Of a stretch of DNA of 64,000 bases, positions 1 to 8,302 are shown piece by piece (the stretch's first letter is position 1; the number at the start of each line of letters is the position of its first letter). Position numbers and translations under genes: made by a program. Origin of the DNA: Streptomyces sp. CB02400 (lineage in GTDB: Bacteria; Actinomycetota; Actinomycetes; Streptomycetales; Streptomycetaceae); NCBI RefSeq assembly GCF_001905725.1, contig NZ_LIWB01000011.1:124001-188000 (forward strand), written 5' to 3'. Below the pieces are notes generated by a model. It was not told the DNA's origin. It made no database searches and was given only the letters and a program-made list of their open reading frames with translations.

Positions 1-359
1 CCACGGGGCGCGCGTACGTCGTCAACGTCTCCGCGATGGAAGGCGTGTTCGACCGCGGCTACAAGGGTGCGGGCCACCCCAACACCAACGCCGCCAAGGC
101 GGCCATGAACATGGTGACGCGGACCAGCGCGCAGGAGATGTTCGACGCCGACCGCATCCTGATGACCTCGGTCGACACCGGCTGGATCACCGACGAGCGC
201 CCCCACTTCGACAAGCTGCGCCTCGCCGACGCCGGTTTCCACGCCCCGCTCGACCTGGTCGACGGCGCGGCCCGCGTCTACGACCCGATCGTGCGCGGCG
301 AGGCGGGCGAGGACCTGTACGGCGTCTTCATGAAGGACTACGCGCCCGGCCGGTGGTGA
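1..359 (+). CDS. SDR-family oxidoreductase, C-terminal part (start outside window)
   Basis: The open frame enters from the left edge (frame starting at base 3) and stops with TGA at 357-359, so only about 118 C-terminal residues are visible. The visible part starts within a YVVNVSAMEG strand, followed by a lysine in NTNAAKAAMNM. This resembles the Ser...Lys part of the classical SDR active site, but the usual YxxxK is replaced by an NxxxK-like string, so catalysis may be atypical. The tail (VDTGWITDE) matches the substrate-loop region of SDR proteins. Nothing can be said of its cofactor motif or operon because the 5' part is missing. The SDR assignment is fairly safe and the substrate is unknown. 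Confidence 0.7.
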   Translation, partial: TGRAYVVNVSAMEGVFDRGYKGAGHPNTNAAKAAMNMVTRTSAQEMFDADRILMTSVDTGWITDERPHFDKLRLADAGFHAPLDLVDGAARVYDPIVRGEAGEDLYGVFMKDYAPGRW

Positions 360-987
360 GGGCGGCCGGCGGCCCGCCGGCCGGGAGCTGCGGGCCGCCG
401 GCAGCTTCGGCACGGTGCGCCGGTCCTCCAGGACACCGGCGTCGAAGCTGACGGCGCGGGCCTCCTCGTCCCCGCGCGGCCGGCCCGTGCCCCTGGTTCG
501 CCCGGCCGCGGCGCGGCGGTGCGCGGTTCCATGCGCCGGGCCTCCCGGGAGCGGGCCGTCGCCGGGCGGCAGCGTACCGGCCGACGGGACCTGAACCGCG
601 CCTCCGGCCGCGCGGCCCGGTCGGAAGCGTCGACGCCGATGTACTTCGGACGGGTGACTACAGTCAGTCGCGCTCATCCGGAAATAGGGGAATATTCCGG
701 TCTATTGAGCACCGTCCGACGCGGGATTGTTACCGTCAGTTTTGAGCCCCATCGAGCGGGGGGCCGCTCATTTGGTTACTCTGATTCGGACGGACAGCAG
801 TTCAGGGTTCTACCCGCACCCACGGTCCGTCATGGGACCAGCCGGTTCACAACGGCCTGCTCTCCCTCGAGTCGCCGGCGCCACCGCGTCCGAACGGTTT
901 TCTTTTCAGACCCGAGCGGACGTCGGACGCCAGGCGCAGGGCCGACGCAGTACGTCCCGAGGGTGACCGACACATAAGGAGTGCGCG
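360..987. other. Intergenic region without a recognised gene
   Basis: This stretch of about 630 bases separates the SDR fragment from the small peptide gene. The first 250 bases are GC-rich and hold no frame with plausible coding character. Bases about 640-800 are clearly less GC-rich than their surroundings and contain an inverted repeat, so this is the likely regulatory region for the downstream small gene. No RNA gene was recognised. Confidence 0.5.
678..700. promoter_or_regulatory. Inverted repeat in AT-richer leader region
   Basis: CCGGAA at 678-683 is mirrored by TTCCGG at 695-700 with an 11-base spacer, inside the locally AT-richer part of the long leader. It could be an operator for the gene at 988, but no regulator family can be assigned. 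Confidence 0.3.
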
Positions 988-1161
988 GTGACACCGGAGC
1001 AGACGAAAAGCGATCAGCGCCCCGAGGAACGCACGGAGCGCGCCGCCCGCCGGCCGGGAGAGCTCGGCAGTCTCGACGTGTGGGCCCGTTCGGCCCCGAT
1101 CCGCCTCGCGGGTTACGAGGACGACCTCGCCGAGCCCCACATCCTGCCCAGCGTCGACTGA
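988..1161 (+). CDS. Small orphan protein, 57 residues
   Basis: GTG at 988 is preceded by AAGGA at 976-980 with a 7-base gap, and the frame ends at TGA 1159-1161. The N-terminal 25 residues are highly charged (many Glu, Arg, Lys, Gln). The C-terminal half is a compact, differently composed segment with the strings SLDVWARSAPIRLAGY and AEPHILPSVD. It has no signal peptide, cysteine or membrane segment. The bipartite leader-like/core-like look is reminiscent of precursor peptides, but no modification enzyme lies nearby. I do not recognise the family. The strong ribosome site and long upstream region make it a credible gene. Confidence 0.6.
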   Translation: MTPEQTKSDQRPEERTERAARRPGELGSLDVWARSAPIRLAGYEDDLAEPHILPSVD

Positions 1162-1190
1162 CGGCACGTGCGGGCGGGCGCGCCCCGTCG

Positions 1191-1586
1191 CTACGGCCGG
1201 GCGTAGGGCCGGGTCATGATCTCCATGTTGTGGCCGTCCGGGTCGTCGAAGTAGGCGCCACGTCCGCCGAAGAGGTCGTTGACCCTGCCGGGCTCGGTGT
1301 GGCTCGGGTCCGCGTAGTAGGTGACCCCGGCCGCCTCCAGGCGCGCGATCATGGCATCGAACCGCTCCTCGGGCACCAGGAACGCGTAGTGCTGGCCCTG
1401 GACCGGCTCGTCCCGCTTCTCGTAGTAGTCGAGGGTCACGCCGTTGCCCAGGTCGACCGGCAGGAACGGGCCGAACGGGGCGCCGACCTCCAGGCCCAGT
1501 ATCCCGGCGAGGAACTCGGCGGAGTACCGGCGGTCACTGGCGTAGACGGCGGTGTGGTTCAACTGGACGTGCTGTACTGCGGACAT
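1191..1586 (-). CDS. VOC-family (glyoxalase/dioxygenase-like) protein
   Basis: About 131 residues forming one vicinal-oxygen-chelate unit: VQLNHTAVYASD at the start, GLEVG in the middle, YAFLVPEERFDA, and the closing YFDDPDGHNMEI strand that normally supplies a metal-binding Glu. The start at 1586 (MSAVQHVQ) was preferred to an upstream ATG at 1652 because the fold begins right after it and GGAG lies upstream. It stands alone on the minus strand. It is clearly related to another VOC gene in this window at 47747-48175. The substrate cannot be read from sequence. Such proteins range from glyoxalases to resistance proteins. Confidence 0.85.
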   Translation of the reverse strand: MSAVQHVQLNHTAVYASDRRYSAEFLAGILGLEVGAPFGPFLPVDLGNGVTLDYYEKRDEPVQGQHYAFLVPEERFDAMIARLEAAGVTYYADPSHTEPGRVNDLFGGRGAYFDDPDGHNMEIMTRPYARP

Positions 1587-1793
1587 GGCTGGATTCGTCT
1601 CCGGTGTCGGTTTCCGTGATGGGAGGGAACACGCGGAGAAGAGGCGGGCCACGGGCGCGCGCGAGCGGGGGCGTGCCCCGCACCGGCCTCACACCGAGGC
1701 CGGGAGCGCCTTACGTGAATGGCCCATGGCCGACCCGGCAGTCACCCGGCCGACCCTAGACCCTCGCGATCGATCACCGCAATGCCGTCGCGG

Positions 1794-2459
1794 TCAGGCC
1801 GAGGTGTGCTCGTCCCCGCCGTGGCGCGCGGTCGACTCGTTCTCCTGGGCGAGCCGGCGCAGGGCCATCAGCGCCGGTTCCAGGAGGAACGTCAGCAGCA
1901 CCGCCCGCTCGGCCTTCTCCAGCGGGTCCGTGACCGTCTCCAGCTTGTCGAGGTCGTGCCGGGCCGTCCGTTCCGCGAGCTCGGCATAGGGGAGGAGCGC
2001 CTCCCAGTCGTACTCGACGTCCAGTGAGCGCAGGGTCCGCAGCGTCTCGTCGATGACCTGCCGGGCCGGGTTCCGCGCGGAGACCGACCAGCCCATCGCG
2101 TCGACCAGGGCGGCGGCCTCGGGGTTCGCCTCGGTGAGGGCCTCACCCGCACCCTCGCCTTCGTCCTCGCCCGGTGTGCCGCCGTCGGGCGGCCGGATGC
2201 CGAAGGCGATGCCGAGCAGCTCATGCGTGTCGGTCCGGTGCTCGGTCATGGCGTCCAGGACCTGTTTGGCCGAGGCGACGGACAGGCCCCGTACCCCCGT
2301 CAGCGCACGGATCAGGCGGAGTCTTCTGAGATGGGTCTCGTCGTACTCGGCCTGGGTCGCCGCGGTCGCCCGGCCGGGCGGCAGCAGCCCCTCGCGCAGG
2401 TAGTACTTGATCGTCGCGTTGGGCACCCCACTGCGGCGGCTGAGCTCCGAGATTCTCAC
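1794..2459 (-). CDS. MerR-family transcriptional regulator
   Basis: The protein opens with a MerR winged helix-turn-helix (VRISELSRRSGVPNATIKYY, then LREGLLPP). The dimerisation region follows, then an acidic Glu/Gly linker near residues 100-120 and a C-terminal helical domain of about 100 residues of unknown ligand specificity. GTG at 2459 is preferred because it sits exactly at the conserved VRISELS start with GGGAG just upstream. An ATG at 2495 would add 12 residues. It is divergent from the DUF3291-like gene at 2544, and the two share a short intergenic region filled with a large dyad, so autoregulation and control of that neighbour are likely. Confidence 0.88.
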   Translation of the reverse strand: MRISELSRRSGVPNATIKYYLREGLLPPGRATAATQAEYDETHLRRLRLIRALTGVRGLSVASAKQVLDAMTEHRTDTHELLGIAFGIRPPDGGTPGEDEGEGAGEALTEANPEAAALVDAMGWSVSARNPARQVIDETLRTLRSLDVEYDWEALLPYAELAERTARHDLDKLETVTDPLEKAERAVLLTFLLEPALMALRRLAQENESTARHGGDEHTSA

Positions 2460-2481
2460 GTTCTCCCACTTTCCCCTGGCA

Positions 2482-2524
2482 TTGGATAGCGTCACTGTCT
2501 AATATGGATAGTGTCACTGTCCAA
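2482..2524. promoter_or_regulatory. Dyad/direct-repeat operator between MerR gene and its divergent neighbour
   Basis: A 17-base motif (GGATAGYGTCACTGTCY) occurs at 2484-2500 and again at 2506-2522, exactly 22 bases apart. The second copy is itself nearly palindromic (GATAGTGTCACTGTC), and the whole block is bounded by TTGGA and TCCAA. This fits binding of two MerR dimers on one DNA face over divergent promoters. TAATAT at 2500-2505 may be a -10 element. Confidence 0.65.
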
Positions 2525-2543
2525 CTATGGAGGCGAGACTACC

Positions 2544-2978
2544 GTGCCTACTCTTCCCTGGGTCACGCCGAACCCGGTGGGCCCCGACACCACCCACGCC
2601 TTCGTCATGGCCTCCCGCTTCGAGGTGCGGTCGCTGAAGGACGTCCCGCGCTTCTTCTGGAAGTCCCTCTCCGCCTGGGGCCAGGTCCGCAAGGCACCCG
2701 GCGCCCTCGGCGCCTCCCTGGAGGCCCGGCCGTTCGGCAAGGTCTTCTACACGCTGTCCGCGTGGGAGAGCCGGGACGCGCTCTACACCTACGCCCGGAC
2801 CGAACCGCACAAGAGCGTCATGACCGGCGTGCGCGAGGCGATGCGCGACTCGACGTTCACCTTCTGGGAGGTGCCCGTCGACGGGCTGCCGATCGACTGG
2901 AACGACGCCAAGCGCCGCCTGGAGGTACAGGCACAGGCACAGGCCGGTGCCCCGGACGGGCACGGCGCCGCCCACTGA
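2544..2978 (+). CDS. DUF3291-like small protein (monooxygenase-like fold)
   Basis: 144 residues from GTG 2544, which has GGAGG at 2529-2533. Upstream in-frame starts lie inside the operator and are unlikely. Visible strings are MASRFEVRSL, then WESRDALYTYARTEPH and STFTFWEVP, the pattern of the ferredoxin-like DUF3291/antibiotic-monooxygenase-type fold. No catalytic residues can be assigned. The C-terminal tail is Gln/Ala-rich (VQAQAQAGA) and probably disordered. It is divergent from the MerR gene with a shared operator, so it is the likely regulated target. The function is unknown. Confidence 0.7.
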   Translation: MPTLPWVTPNPVGPDTTHAFVMASRFEVRSLKDVPRFFWKSLSAWGQVRKAPGALGASLEARPFGKVFYTLSAWESRDALYTYARTEPHKSVMTGVREAMRDSTFTFWEVPVDGLPIDWNDAKRRLEVQAQAQAGAPDGHGAAH

Positions 2979-3060
2979 ACGGCGGCCTGGTTCGAGCGGG
3001 TGCGCGCCGGGGGATCGGTACCCCTGGTGACCACCCGCCCGCACCCATGGAGCGCCCCGT

Positions 3061-6000
3061 ATGCATGACGACCGCACCCTGGCCGAAGCCCGCCTCAAGC
3101 GCGTCCTCGACGAGCGCATCCGCCCCGCCGTGTACCCCGAGTCCGTGCCCCTCGAGGTCGCGGTGTGGCACGCCCCGGGCGAACCCGTGCCCGTCGCCGA
3201 GGGCCTCGCGGCCGAACCCGAGCCCGTCGAGGTGGGCGCCCGCTGGGGCGCGCCCTGGGGCACCAGCTGGTTCCGGGTCACCGGGACCGTGCCCGAGGCC
3301 TGGGCCGGGCGGACCGTGGAGGCGATTCTCGACCTCGGCTTCGACGAGAACATGCCCGGCTTCCAGTGCGAGGGCCTGGTCCACCGGCCCGACGGCACCC
3401 CCGTGAAGGGCCTCAACCCCCGCAACCAGTGGGTGCGCGTCGGCGCGCCCGCCGAGGGCGGGGAGGAGGTGTGCCTGCACATCGAGGCCGCCTCCAACCC
3501 CGTCGTTCTGGGGTACCACCCCTTCCTGCCCACCCCGCTCGGCGACAAGGAGACCGCGGGCAGCGCACCGCAGTACACCCTCGCCCGTATGGATCTCGCC
3601 GTGTTCGACGAGAACGTGTGGCAGCTGGTGATCGACCTCGAGGTGCTCGGCGAGCTGATGGCCGAACTCCCGGTCGACTCGCCCCGCCGCTGGGAGATCC
3701 TGCGGGCGGTGGACAAGGCGCTGGACGCCGTCGACCTCCAGGACGTGAACAGCACGGCGGAGCGGGCCCGTGCACGCCTCACCGAGGTGCTGTCCGCCCC
3801 CGCCGTCCCCTCCGCCCACCGCGTCAGCGCCGTCGGCCACGCGCACATCGACTCGGCGTGGCTGTGGCCGCTGCGCGAGACCGTGCGCAAGGTCGCCCGT
3901 ACGGCGGCCAGCATGACGGCCCTGCTCGACGACGAACCCGAGTTCGTGTTCGCCATGTCGCAGGCCCAGCAGTGGGCGTGGGTGAAGGAGCACCGGCCCG
4001 AGGTGTGGGCGCGGGTGAAGAAGGCGGTGGCCGAAGGGCGGTTCGTGCCGGCCGGCGGCATGTGGGTGGAGTCGGACACCAACATGCCCGGATCGGAGGC
4101 GATGGCCCGGCAGTTCGTGCACGGCAAGCGGTTCTTCCTCGACGAGTTCGGAGTCGAGAACGACGAGGTCTGGCTGCCGGACACCTTCGGTTTCGCCGCC
4201 GGACTGCCGCAGATCATCAAGGCGGCGGGCTCCAAGTACCTGCTGACGCAGAAGATCTCCTGGTCCCGGACGAACGGCTTCCCGCACCACACCTTCCGCT
4301 GGGAAGGCGTCGACGGCACCCGGATCTTCACCCACTTCCCGCCCGTCGACACCTACAACTGCTCCATGAGGGGCGCCGAGATCGCCCATGCCGTCCGCAA
4401 CTTCAAGGACAAGGGCGCGGCCCGCCACTCCCTCGCTCCCACCGGATGGGGCGACGGGGGCGGCGGCACCACCCGCGAGATGGTCGCCAAGGCGGCCCGG
4501 CTGCGGGACCTGGAGGGTTCGGCGACGGTGACCTGGGAGACACCGTCCGCGTTCTTCGCGAAGGCCGAGGCCGAGTACCCCGAACCACCCGTCTGGGTCG
4601 GAGAGCTGTACCTCGAACTGCACCGGGCCACCCTCACCAGCCAGGCCGGCACCAAACAGGGCAACCGCCGCAGCGAGCACCTGCTGCGCGAGGCCGAACT
4701 GTGGGCGGCCACGGCCACCGTACGCACCGGATTCCCCTACCCCTACGAGGAGTTGGACCGGATCTGGAAGACGGTGCTGCTGCACCAGTTCCACGACATC
4801 CTGCCCGGCTCCTCCATCGCCTGGGTGCACCGCGAGGCCCGCGCCACCTACGCCCGCATCGCCGCCGAACTGAACGGCGTCATCGACTCCGCCCAGCGCG
4901 CCCTGGCCGGTGAGGGGACGGTCCCGCTGGTCTTCAACGCCGCCCCGCACACCCGCGCGGGTGTCCCGGCCGGCGGTGCGAGCCCGGCGGTCGTCGAGGG
5001 CCGTACGACGCTCGACGCGCGCCCCGGCGGCGGTCACGTCCTCGACAACGGCCTGCTACGGGTGGAGATCGACGCCCAGGGCCTGGTGGTCTCCGCCCAC
5101 GACATCGACGCCGACCGCGAGACCATCGCCCCCGGCCGGGCCGGCAACCTCCTCCAACTGCACCCGGACTTCCCGAACATGTGGGACGCCTGGGACGTCG
5201 ACGAGTTCTACCGCAACACGGTCACCGATCTCACCGACGCGGACGAGGTCGCCCGAGGGGAGGACGGCGCCTCGGTGCGGATCGTCCGCTCCTTCGGCGC
5301 CTCACGGGTCACGCAGATGCTGACGCTGCCGCCGGGGGAGCGGCGGCTCGTGGTGGACACCGAGATCGACTGGCACGAGACGGAGAAGTTCCTCAAGCTC
5401 GCCTTCCCGCTCGACCTGCACGCCGAACGGTACGCGTCCGAGACGCAGTTCGGGCACTTCTTCCGGCCCACCCACACCAACACCTCCTGGGAGGCCGCCA
5501 AGTTCGAGGCGTGCAACCACCGCTTCGTCCACCTCCAGGAGCCGGACTGGGGCGTGGCGGTCGTCAACGACTCGACGTACGGCCACGATGTGAGCCGTAC
5601 GGTGCGCACCGACGGCGACGGCGGTACGACCACCACGGTCCGCGTCTCCCTGCTGCGCGCCCCGCGCTTCCCCGACCCCGAGACCGACCAGGGCGTGCAC
5701 CGCTTCCGGCACGCGCTGGTGCCGGGCGCGCCGATCGGTGACACGGTGCGCGAGGGCTGGCGGATCAATCTGCCCGAGCGGAGGCTCACCGGGGCCGGTG
5801 AGGTCGCCCCGCTGGTGACGGCCGACCGGGACGCGGTCGTGATCACGGCGGTCAAACTGGCCGACGACGGCAGCGGTGACGTCGTCGTCCGCTTCCACGA
5901 GGCCCACGGCGCCCGCGCCCGCGCCACGCTCACCACCGGTTTCGCCGCCACCGGCGTCGAGGTGACCGACCTGCTGGAACGCCCGCTGGCGGACACCCAG

Positions 6001-6081
6001 GCGCCCCCGCTCGACGGCGACCGGATCACCGTACGCCTGCGCCCCTTCCAGCTGATGACGCTGCGGCTGAAGCGGGCCTGA
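3061..6081 (+). CDS. Alpha-mannosidase, glycoside hydrolase family 38
   Basis: A 1006-residue enzyme of normal GH38 length. An N-terminal beta domain of about 250 residues precedes the catalytic domain. The catalytic domain opens with the zinc-binding GHAHIDSAWLWP (His260, His262, Asp264) and carries WLPDTFGFAAGLPQ with the expected nucleophile Asp374. LHRATLTSQAGTKQGNR and HQFHDILPGSS are further family motifs, followed by the long C-terminal beta-sandwich. There is no signal peptide, so it should act in the cytoplasm on imported manno-oligosaccharides. GGAG at 3049-3052 supports the start. It ends 6 bases from the convergent GntR gene and lies next to the L-fucose operon, suggesting joint use of host or plant glycans. 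Confidence 0.95.
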   Translation: MHDDRTLAEARLKRVLDERIRPAVYPESVPLEVAVWHAPGEPVPVAEGLAAEPEPVEVGARWGAPWGTSWFRVTGTVPEAWAGRTVEAILDLGFDENMPGFQCEGLVHRPDGTPVKGLNPRNQWVRVGAPAEGGEEVCLHIEAASNPVVLGYHPFLPTPLGDKETAGSAPQYTLARMDLAVFDENVWQLVIDLEVLGELMAELPVDSPRRWEILRAVDKALDAVDLQDVNSTAERARARLTEVLSAPAVPSAHRVSAVGHAHIDSAWLWPLRETVRKVARTAASMTALLDDEPEFVFAMSQAQQWAWVKEHRPEVWARVKKAVAEGRFVPAGGMWVESDTNMPGSEAMARQFVHGKRFFLDEFGVENDEVWLPDTFGFAAGLPQIIKAAGSKYLLTQKISWSRTNGFPHHTFRWEGVDGTRIFTHFPPVDTYNCSMRGAEIAHAVRNFKDKGAARHSLAPTGWGDGGGGTTREMVAKAARLRDLEGSATVTWETPSAFFAKAEAEYPEPPVWVGELYLELHRATLTSQAGTKQGNRRSEHLLREAELWAATATVRTGFPYPYEELDRIWKTVLLHQFHDILPGSSIAWVHREARATYARIAAELNGVIDSAQRALAGEGTVPLVFNAAPHTRAGVPAGGASPAVVEGRTTLDARPGGGHVLDNGLLRVEIDAQGLVVSAHDIDADRETIAPGRAGNLLQLHPDFPNMWDAWDVDEFYRNTVTDLTDADEVARGEDGASVRIVRSFGASRVTQMLTLPPGERRLVVDTEIDWHETEKFLKLAFPLDLHAERYASETQFGHFFRPTHTNTSWEAAKFEACNHRFVHLQEPDWGVAVVNDSTYGHDVSRTVRTDGDGGTTTTVRVSLLRAPRFPDPETDQGVHRFRHALVPGAPIGDTVREGWRINLPERRLTGAGEVAPLVTADRDAVVITAVKLADDGSGDVVVRFHEAHGARARATLTTGFAATGVEVTDLLERPLADTQAPPLDGDRITVRLRPFQLMTLRLKRA

Positions 6082-6086
6082 CCGGC

Positions 6087-6788
6087 TCAGTCCTCCAGCC
6101 GGGCGCGCAGCCACTCCTCCACCGCGCCCACGTGCGCGGCCGCCGCCGCCCGCGCCGCCTCCGGGTCGCGGGCGGCCAGGGCGCGGTGGATCGCGGCGTG
6201 TTCGCGCCGGGTGCGGGCGAAGGCGCCCTCCTCCTGGTACCCGCGCCGGACCCGGGCCCGGAAGGTGCGCGAGGACAGGCCCTCCAGGATCGCGGCCGTC
6301 GTCCCGTTGCCGGCGGCCGCCGCGATCTCACGGTGGAAGGCCAGGTCGTGGGCGAGGATCTCCTCCGGATCGTCGGTGGCGTTCATCGCCGCCAGGTGCT
6401 TCTCGACCTCGGCCAGCCGGTCCGGGGTGATCCGGGCGGCGGCCAGGGCTGTCGCGTTCGACTCCAGGACGCGGCGCACCTCCAGCAGTTCGACCAGTTG
6501 CCGCCCCCGGGACAGATCCGCCACCACCCCGAACGTCTCCAGCAGGTCCCCGGCCTCCAGCCGGGTGACGTAGATGCCCGAGCCGTGCCGGGCCTCGACC
6601 ACTCCCAGCACCGTGAGCGCGCGGATCGCCTCCCGCATCGAACTGCGGGAGATGCCCAGCCGGGCGGCGAACTCCCGCTCGGTGGGCAGCCGCTCGCCGG
6701 GCTCCAGTTCACCCTCGCGGATCATCGCCGTGATCCGCTCGATGGCGCGCTGCGTCACCGTGCCCTTCTGCGGGGCCGTCTCCTCCAC
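6087..6788 (-). CDS. GntR-family regulator, FadR/FCD subfamily (likely fucose repressor)
   Basis: 233 residues from a GTG at 6788 that has GGAGGA upstream. An in-frame ATG at 6845 lies within the operator and is less likely. The N-terminal winged helix includes LPTEREFAARLGISRSSMRE and HGSGIYV. The all-helical FCD ligand domain follows, with HDLAFHREIAAAAGN and a C-terminal HAAIHRALAARD that resemble the metal-binding His/Asp positions of the family. It is divergent from the fuconate dehydratase operon and a TGGTCNGACCA-type operator lies between them. It is therefore the likely sensor of a fucose pathway intermediate (inference). Confidence 0.9.
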   Translation of the reverse strand: MEETAPQKGTVTQRAIERITAMIREGELEPGERLPTEREFAARLGISRSSMREAIRALTVLGVVEARHGSGIYVTRLEAGDLLETFGVVADLSRGRQLVELLEVRRVLESNATALAAARITPDRLAEVEKHLAAMNATDDPEEILAHDLAFHREIAAAAGNGTTAAILEGLSSRTFRARVRRGYQEEGAFARTRREHAAIHRALAARDPEAARAAAAAHVGAVEEWLRARLED

Positions 6789-6833
6789 GCCACTCCTCCA
6801 CTCACCGGATGCGCCGCAGTCTAACGACGGAAG

Positions 6834-6844
6834 TGGTCGGACCA
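6834..6844. promoter_or_regulatory. Perfect FCD-type GntR operator
   Basis: TGGTCGGACCA is an exact odd-centred palindrome of the TGGTCNGACCA type bound by FadR/FCD regulators. It lies between the GntR gene and the fucose operon, upstream of both chosen starts. Confidence 0.75.
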
Positions 6845-6897
6845 AATCCGGTCAGATGGCGGGGCCTGTGCGTCCAAAGGGTGTTCTCATCGGCAAG

Positions 6898-6908
6898 TGG
6901 TCTGATAA
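6898..6908. promoter_or_regulatory. Second, imperfect GntR half-site
   Basis: AAGTGGTCTGATAAA repeats the left half of the perfect operator at 6834 (both are preceded by AAG) but has degenerate bases on the right. Its centre is 64 bases downstream of the first and 41 bases before the dehydratase start, so it may overlap the operon promoter. Confidence 0.5.
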
Positions 6909-6943
6909 ATATGCGATTTCCGTCCCCCATCGAAAGGTCCTCC

Positions 6944-8302
6944 GTGCCCCCGCGACCCGCCCGCATCACCGCCGTCGACACCTACGACGTCCGGTTCCCC
7001 ACCTCGCGCGAACTCGACGGCTCCGACGCGATGAACCCCGACCCCGACTACTCGGCGGCCTACGTCGTGCTGCGCACCGACGCCGCCGACGGACACGAGG
7101 GGCACGGGTTCGCCTTCACCATCGGGCGGGGAAACGACGTCCAGGTCGCCGCGATCCGGGCGCTCCGCGACCACGTGGTCGGACGGTCCGCCGACGAACT
7201 CTGCGCCGACCCCTCCCTCCTGAACCGCGACCTGACCGGCGACAGCCAGCTCCGCTGGCTCGGACCCGAGAAGGGCGTGATGCACATGGCGGTCGGGGCC
7301 GTCGTCAACGCCCTCTGGGACCTGGCCGCCAAACGCGCGGAGAAGCCGCTGTGGCGGCTGCTCGCCGAAGCCGACCCCGCCTGGCTGGTCCGCCAGATCG
7401 ACTTCCGCCACCTCACCGACGCCCTCACCCCCGAAGAGGCCCTCGCCCTCCTGCGCCGGGGCCGGGAGGGCGCCGAGGAGCGCACCGACCTGCTGCTGGA
7501 GCGCGGCTACCCCGCCTACACCACCTCGCCCGGCTGGCTCGGCTACGACGACGGGAAACTCACCCGGCTCGCCGCACAGGCGGTCGCCGACGGCTTCCGG
7601 CAGATCAAGCTCAAGGTCGGCGCCGACCTCGACGACGACCTGAGGCGCTGCCGGGTGGCCCGCTCGGTCGTCGGACCGGACGTGCGCATCGCGGTCGACG
7701 CCAACCAGCGCTGGGACGTGGACGAGGCGATCCGCTGGACCAAGGCCCTCGCCGCGTTCGACCCGTACTGGATCGAGGAACCCACCAGCCCCGACGACAT
7801 CCTCGGTCACGCGGCGATCCGCCGCGCCGTCGCCCCGGTGAAGGTGGCCACCGGCGAGCACGCGCAGAACAGGATCGTCTTCAAGCAGCTCCTCCAGGCC
7901 GGCGCCGTCGACATCGTCCAGATCGACGCGGCCCGCGTCGGCGGGGTCCCCGAGAACCTGGCGATCCTGCTGCTCGCCGCCAAGTACGGCGTCCCCGTGT
8001 GCCCGCACGCCGGCGGGGTCGGCCTGTGCGAACTCGTCCAGCACCTCTCGATGTTCGACTACGTGGCCCTCACCGGCACCACCGAGGACCGCGTCATCGA
8101 GTACGTCGACCATCTGCACGACCACTTCCTCGACCCGGTGGTGATCCGCGACGGCCACTACACGGCACCCCTCGCGCCGGGCTTCTCCGCCGCCGTGCGA
8201 CCGGAGTCCCTGGCGCGCTACACCTACCCTGACGGCGACTTCTGGGCCGCCGACCCGGACACACGGAAGAACAAGGACAAGGACAAGGAGCAGGCCGTAT
8301 GA
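6944..8302 (+). CDS. L-fuconate dehydratase (enolase superfamily)
   Basis: 452 residues from GTG 6944, with AAGG upstream. An ATG at 6911 in frame is the alternative. The N-terminal VRFPTSRELDGSDAMNPDPDYSAAYVVL is the signature of fuconate dehydratases rather than other acid-sugar dehydratases. The barrel carries KLK at residues 222-224, DAN near 252 and EEP as metal ligands, EHAQNR, and the CPHAGGVGLCE segment with the His of the Lys/His pair. It should convert L-fuconate to 2-keto-3-deoxy-L-fuconate in the cytoplasm. A Lys/Asp hexanucleotide run ends the protein (KNKDKDKEQ). It overlaps the next gene by ATGA and heads the operon. Confidence 0.93.
   Translation: MPPRPARITAVDTYDVRFPTSRELDGSDAMNPDPDYSAAYVVLRTDAADGHEGHGFAFTIGRGNDVQVAAIRALRDHVVGRSADELCADPSLLNRDLTGDSQLRWLGPEKGVMHMAVGAVVNALWDLAAKRAEKPLWRLLAEADPAWLVRQIDFRHLTDALTPEEALALLRRGREGAEERTDLLLERGYPAYTTSPGWLGYDDGKLTRLAAQAVADGFRQIKLKVGADLDDDLRRCRVARSVVGPDVRIAVDANQRWDVDEAIRWTKALAAFDPYWIEEPTSPDDILGHAAIRRAVAPVKVATGEHAQNRIVFKQLLQAGAVDIVQIDAARVGGVPENLAILLLAAKYGVPVCPHAGGVGLCELVQHLSMFDYVALTGTTEDRVIEYVDHLHDHFLDPVVIRDGHYTAPLAPGFSAAVRPESLARYTYPDGDFWAADPDTRKNKDKDKEQAV

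Noticed and set aside
988..1161. The 57-residue peptide as a lasso or other RiPP precursor
   Set aside because: A Gly followed seven residues later by Glu (GYEDDLAE) could mimic a lasso ring, but the usual leader residues and any cyclase, protease or recognition-element gene are missing nearby.
847..1167. Minus-strand frame across the small peptide gene
   Set aside because: It is the complement of the real small gene, has no ribosome site and reads as low-complexity protein.
2514..5037. Long minus-strand frames inside the mannosidase gene
   Set aside because: These are mirror frames caused by GC-biased third codon positions, and their translations carry no family motifs while the plus frame is a full GH38 enzyme.
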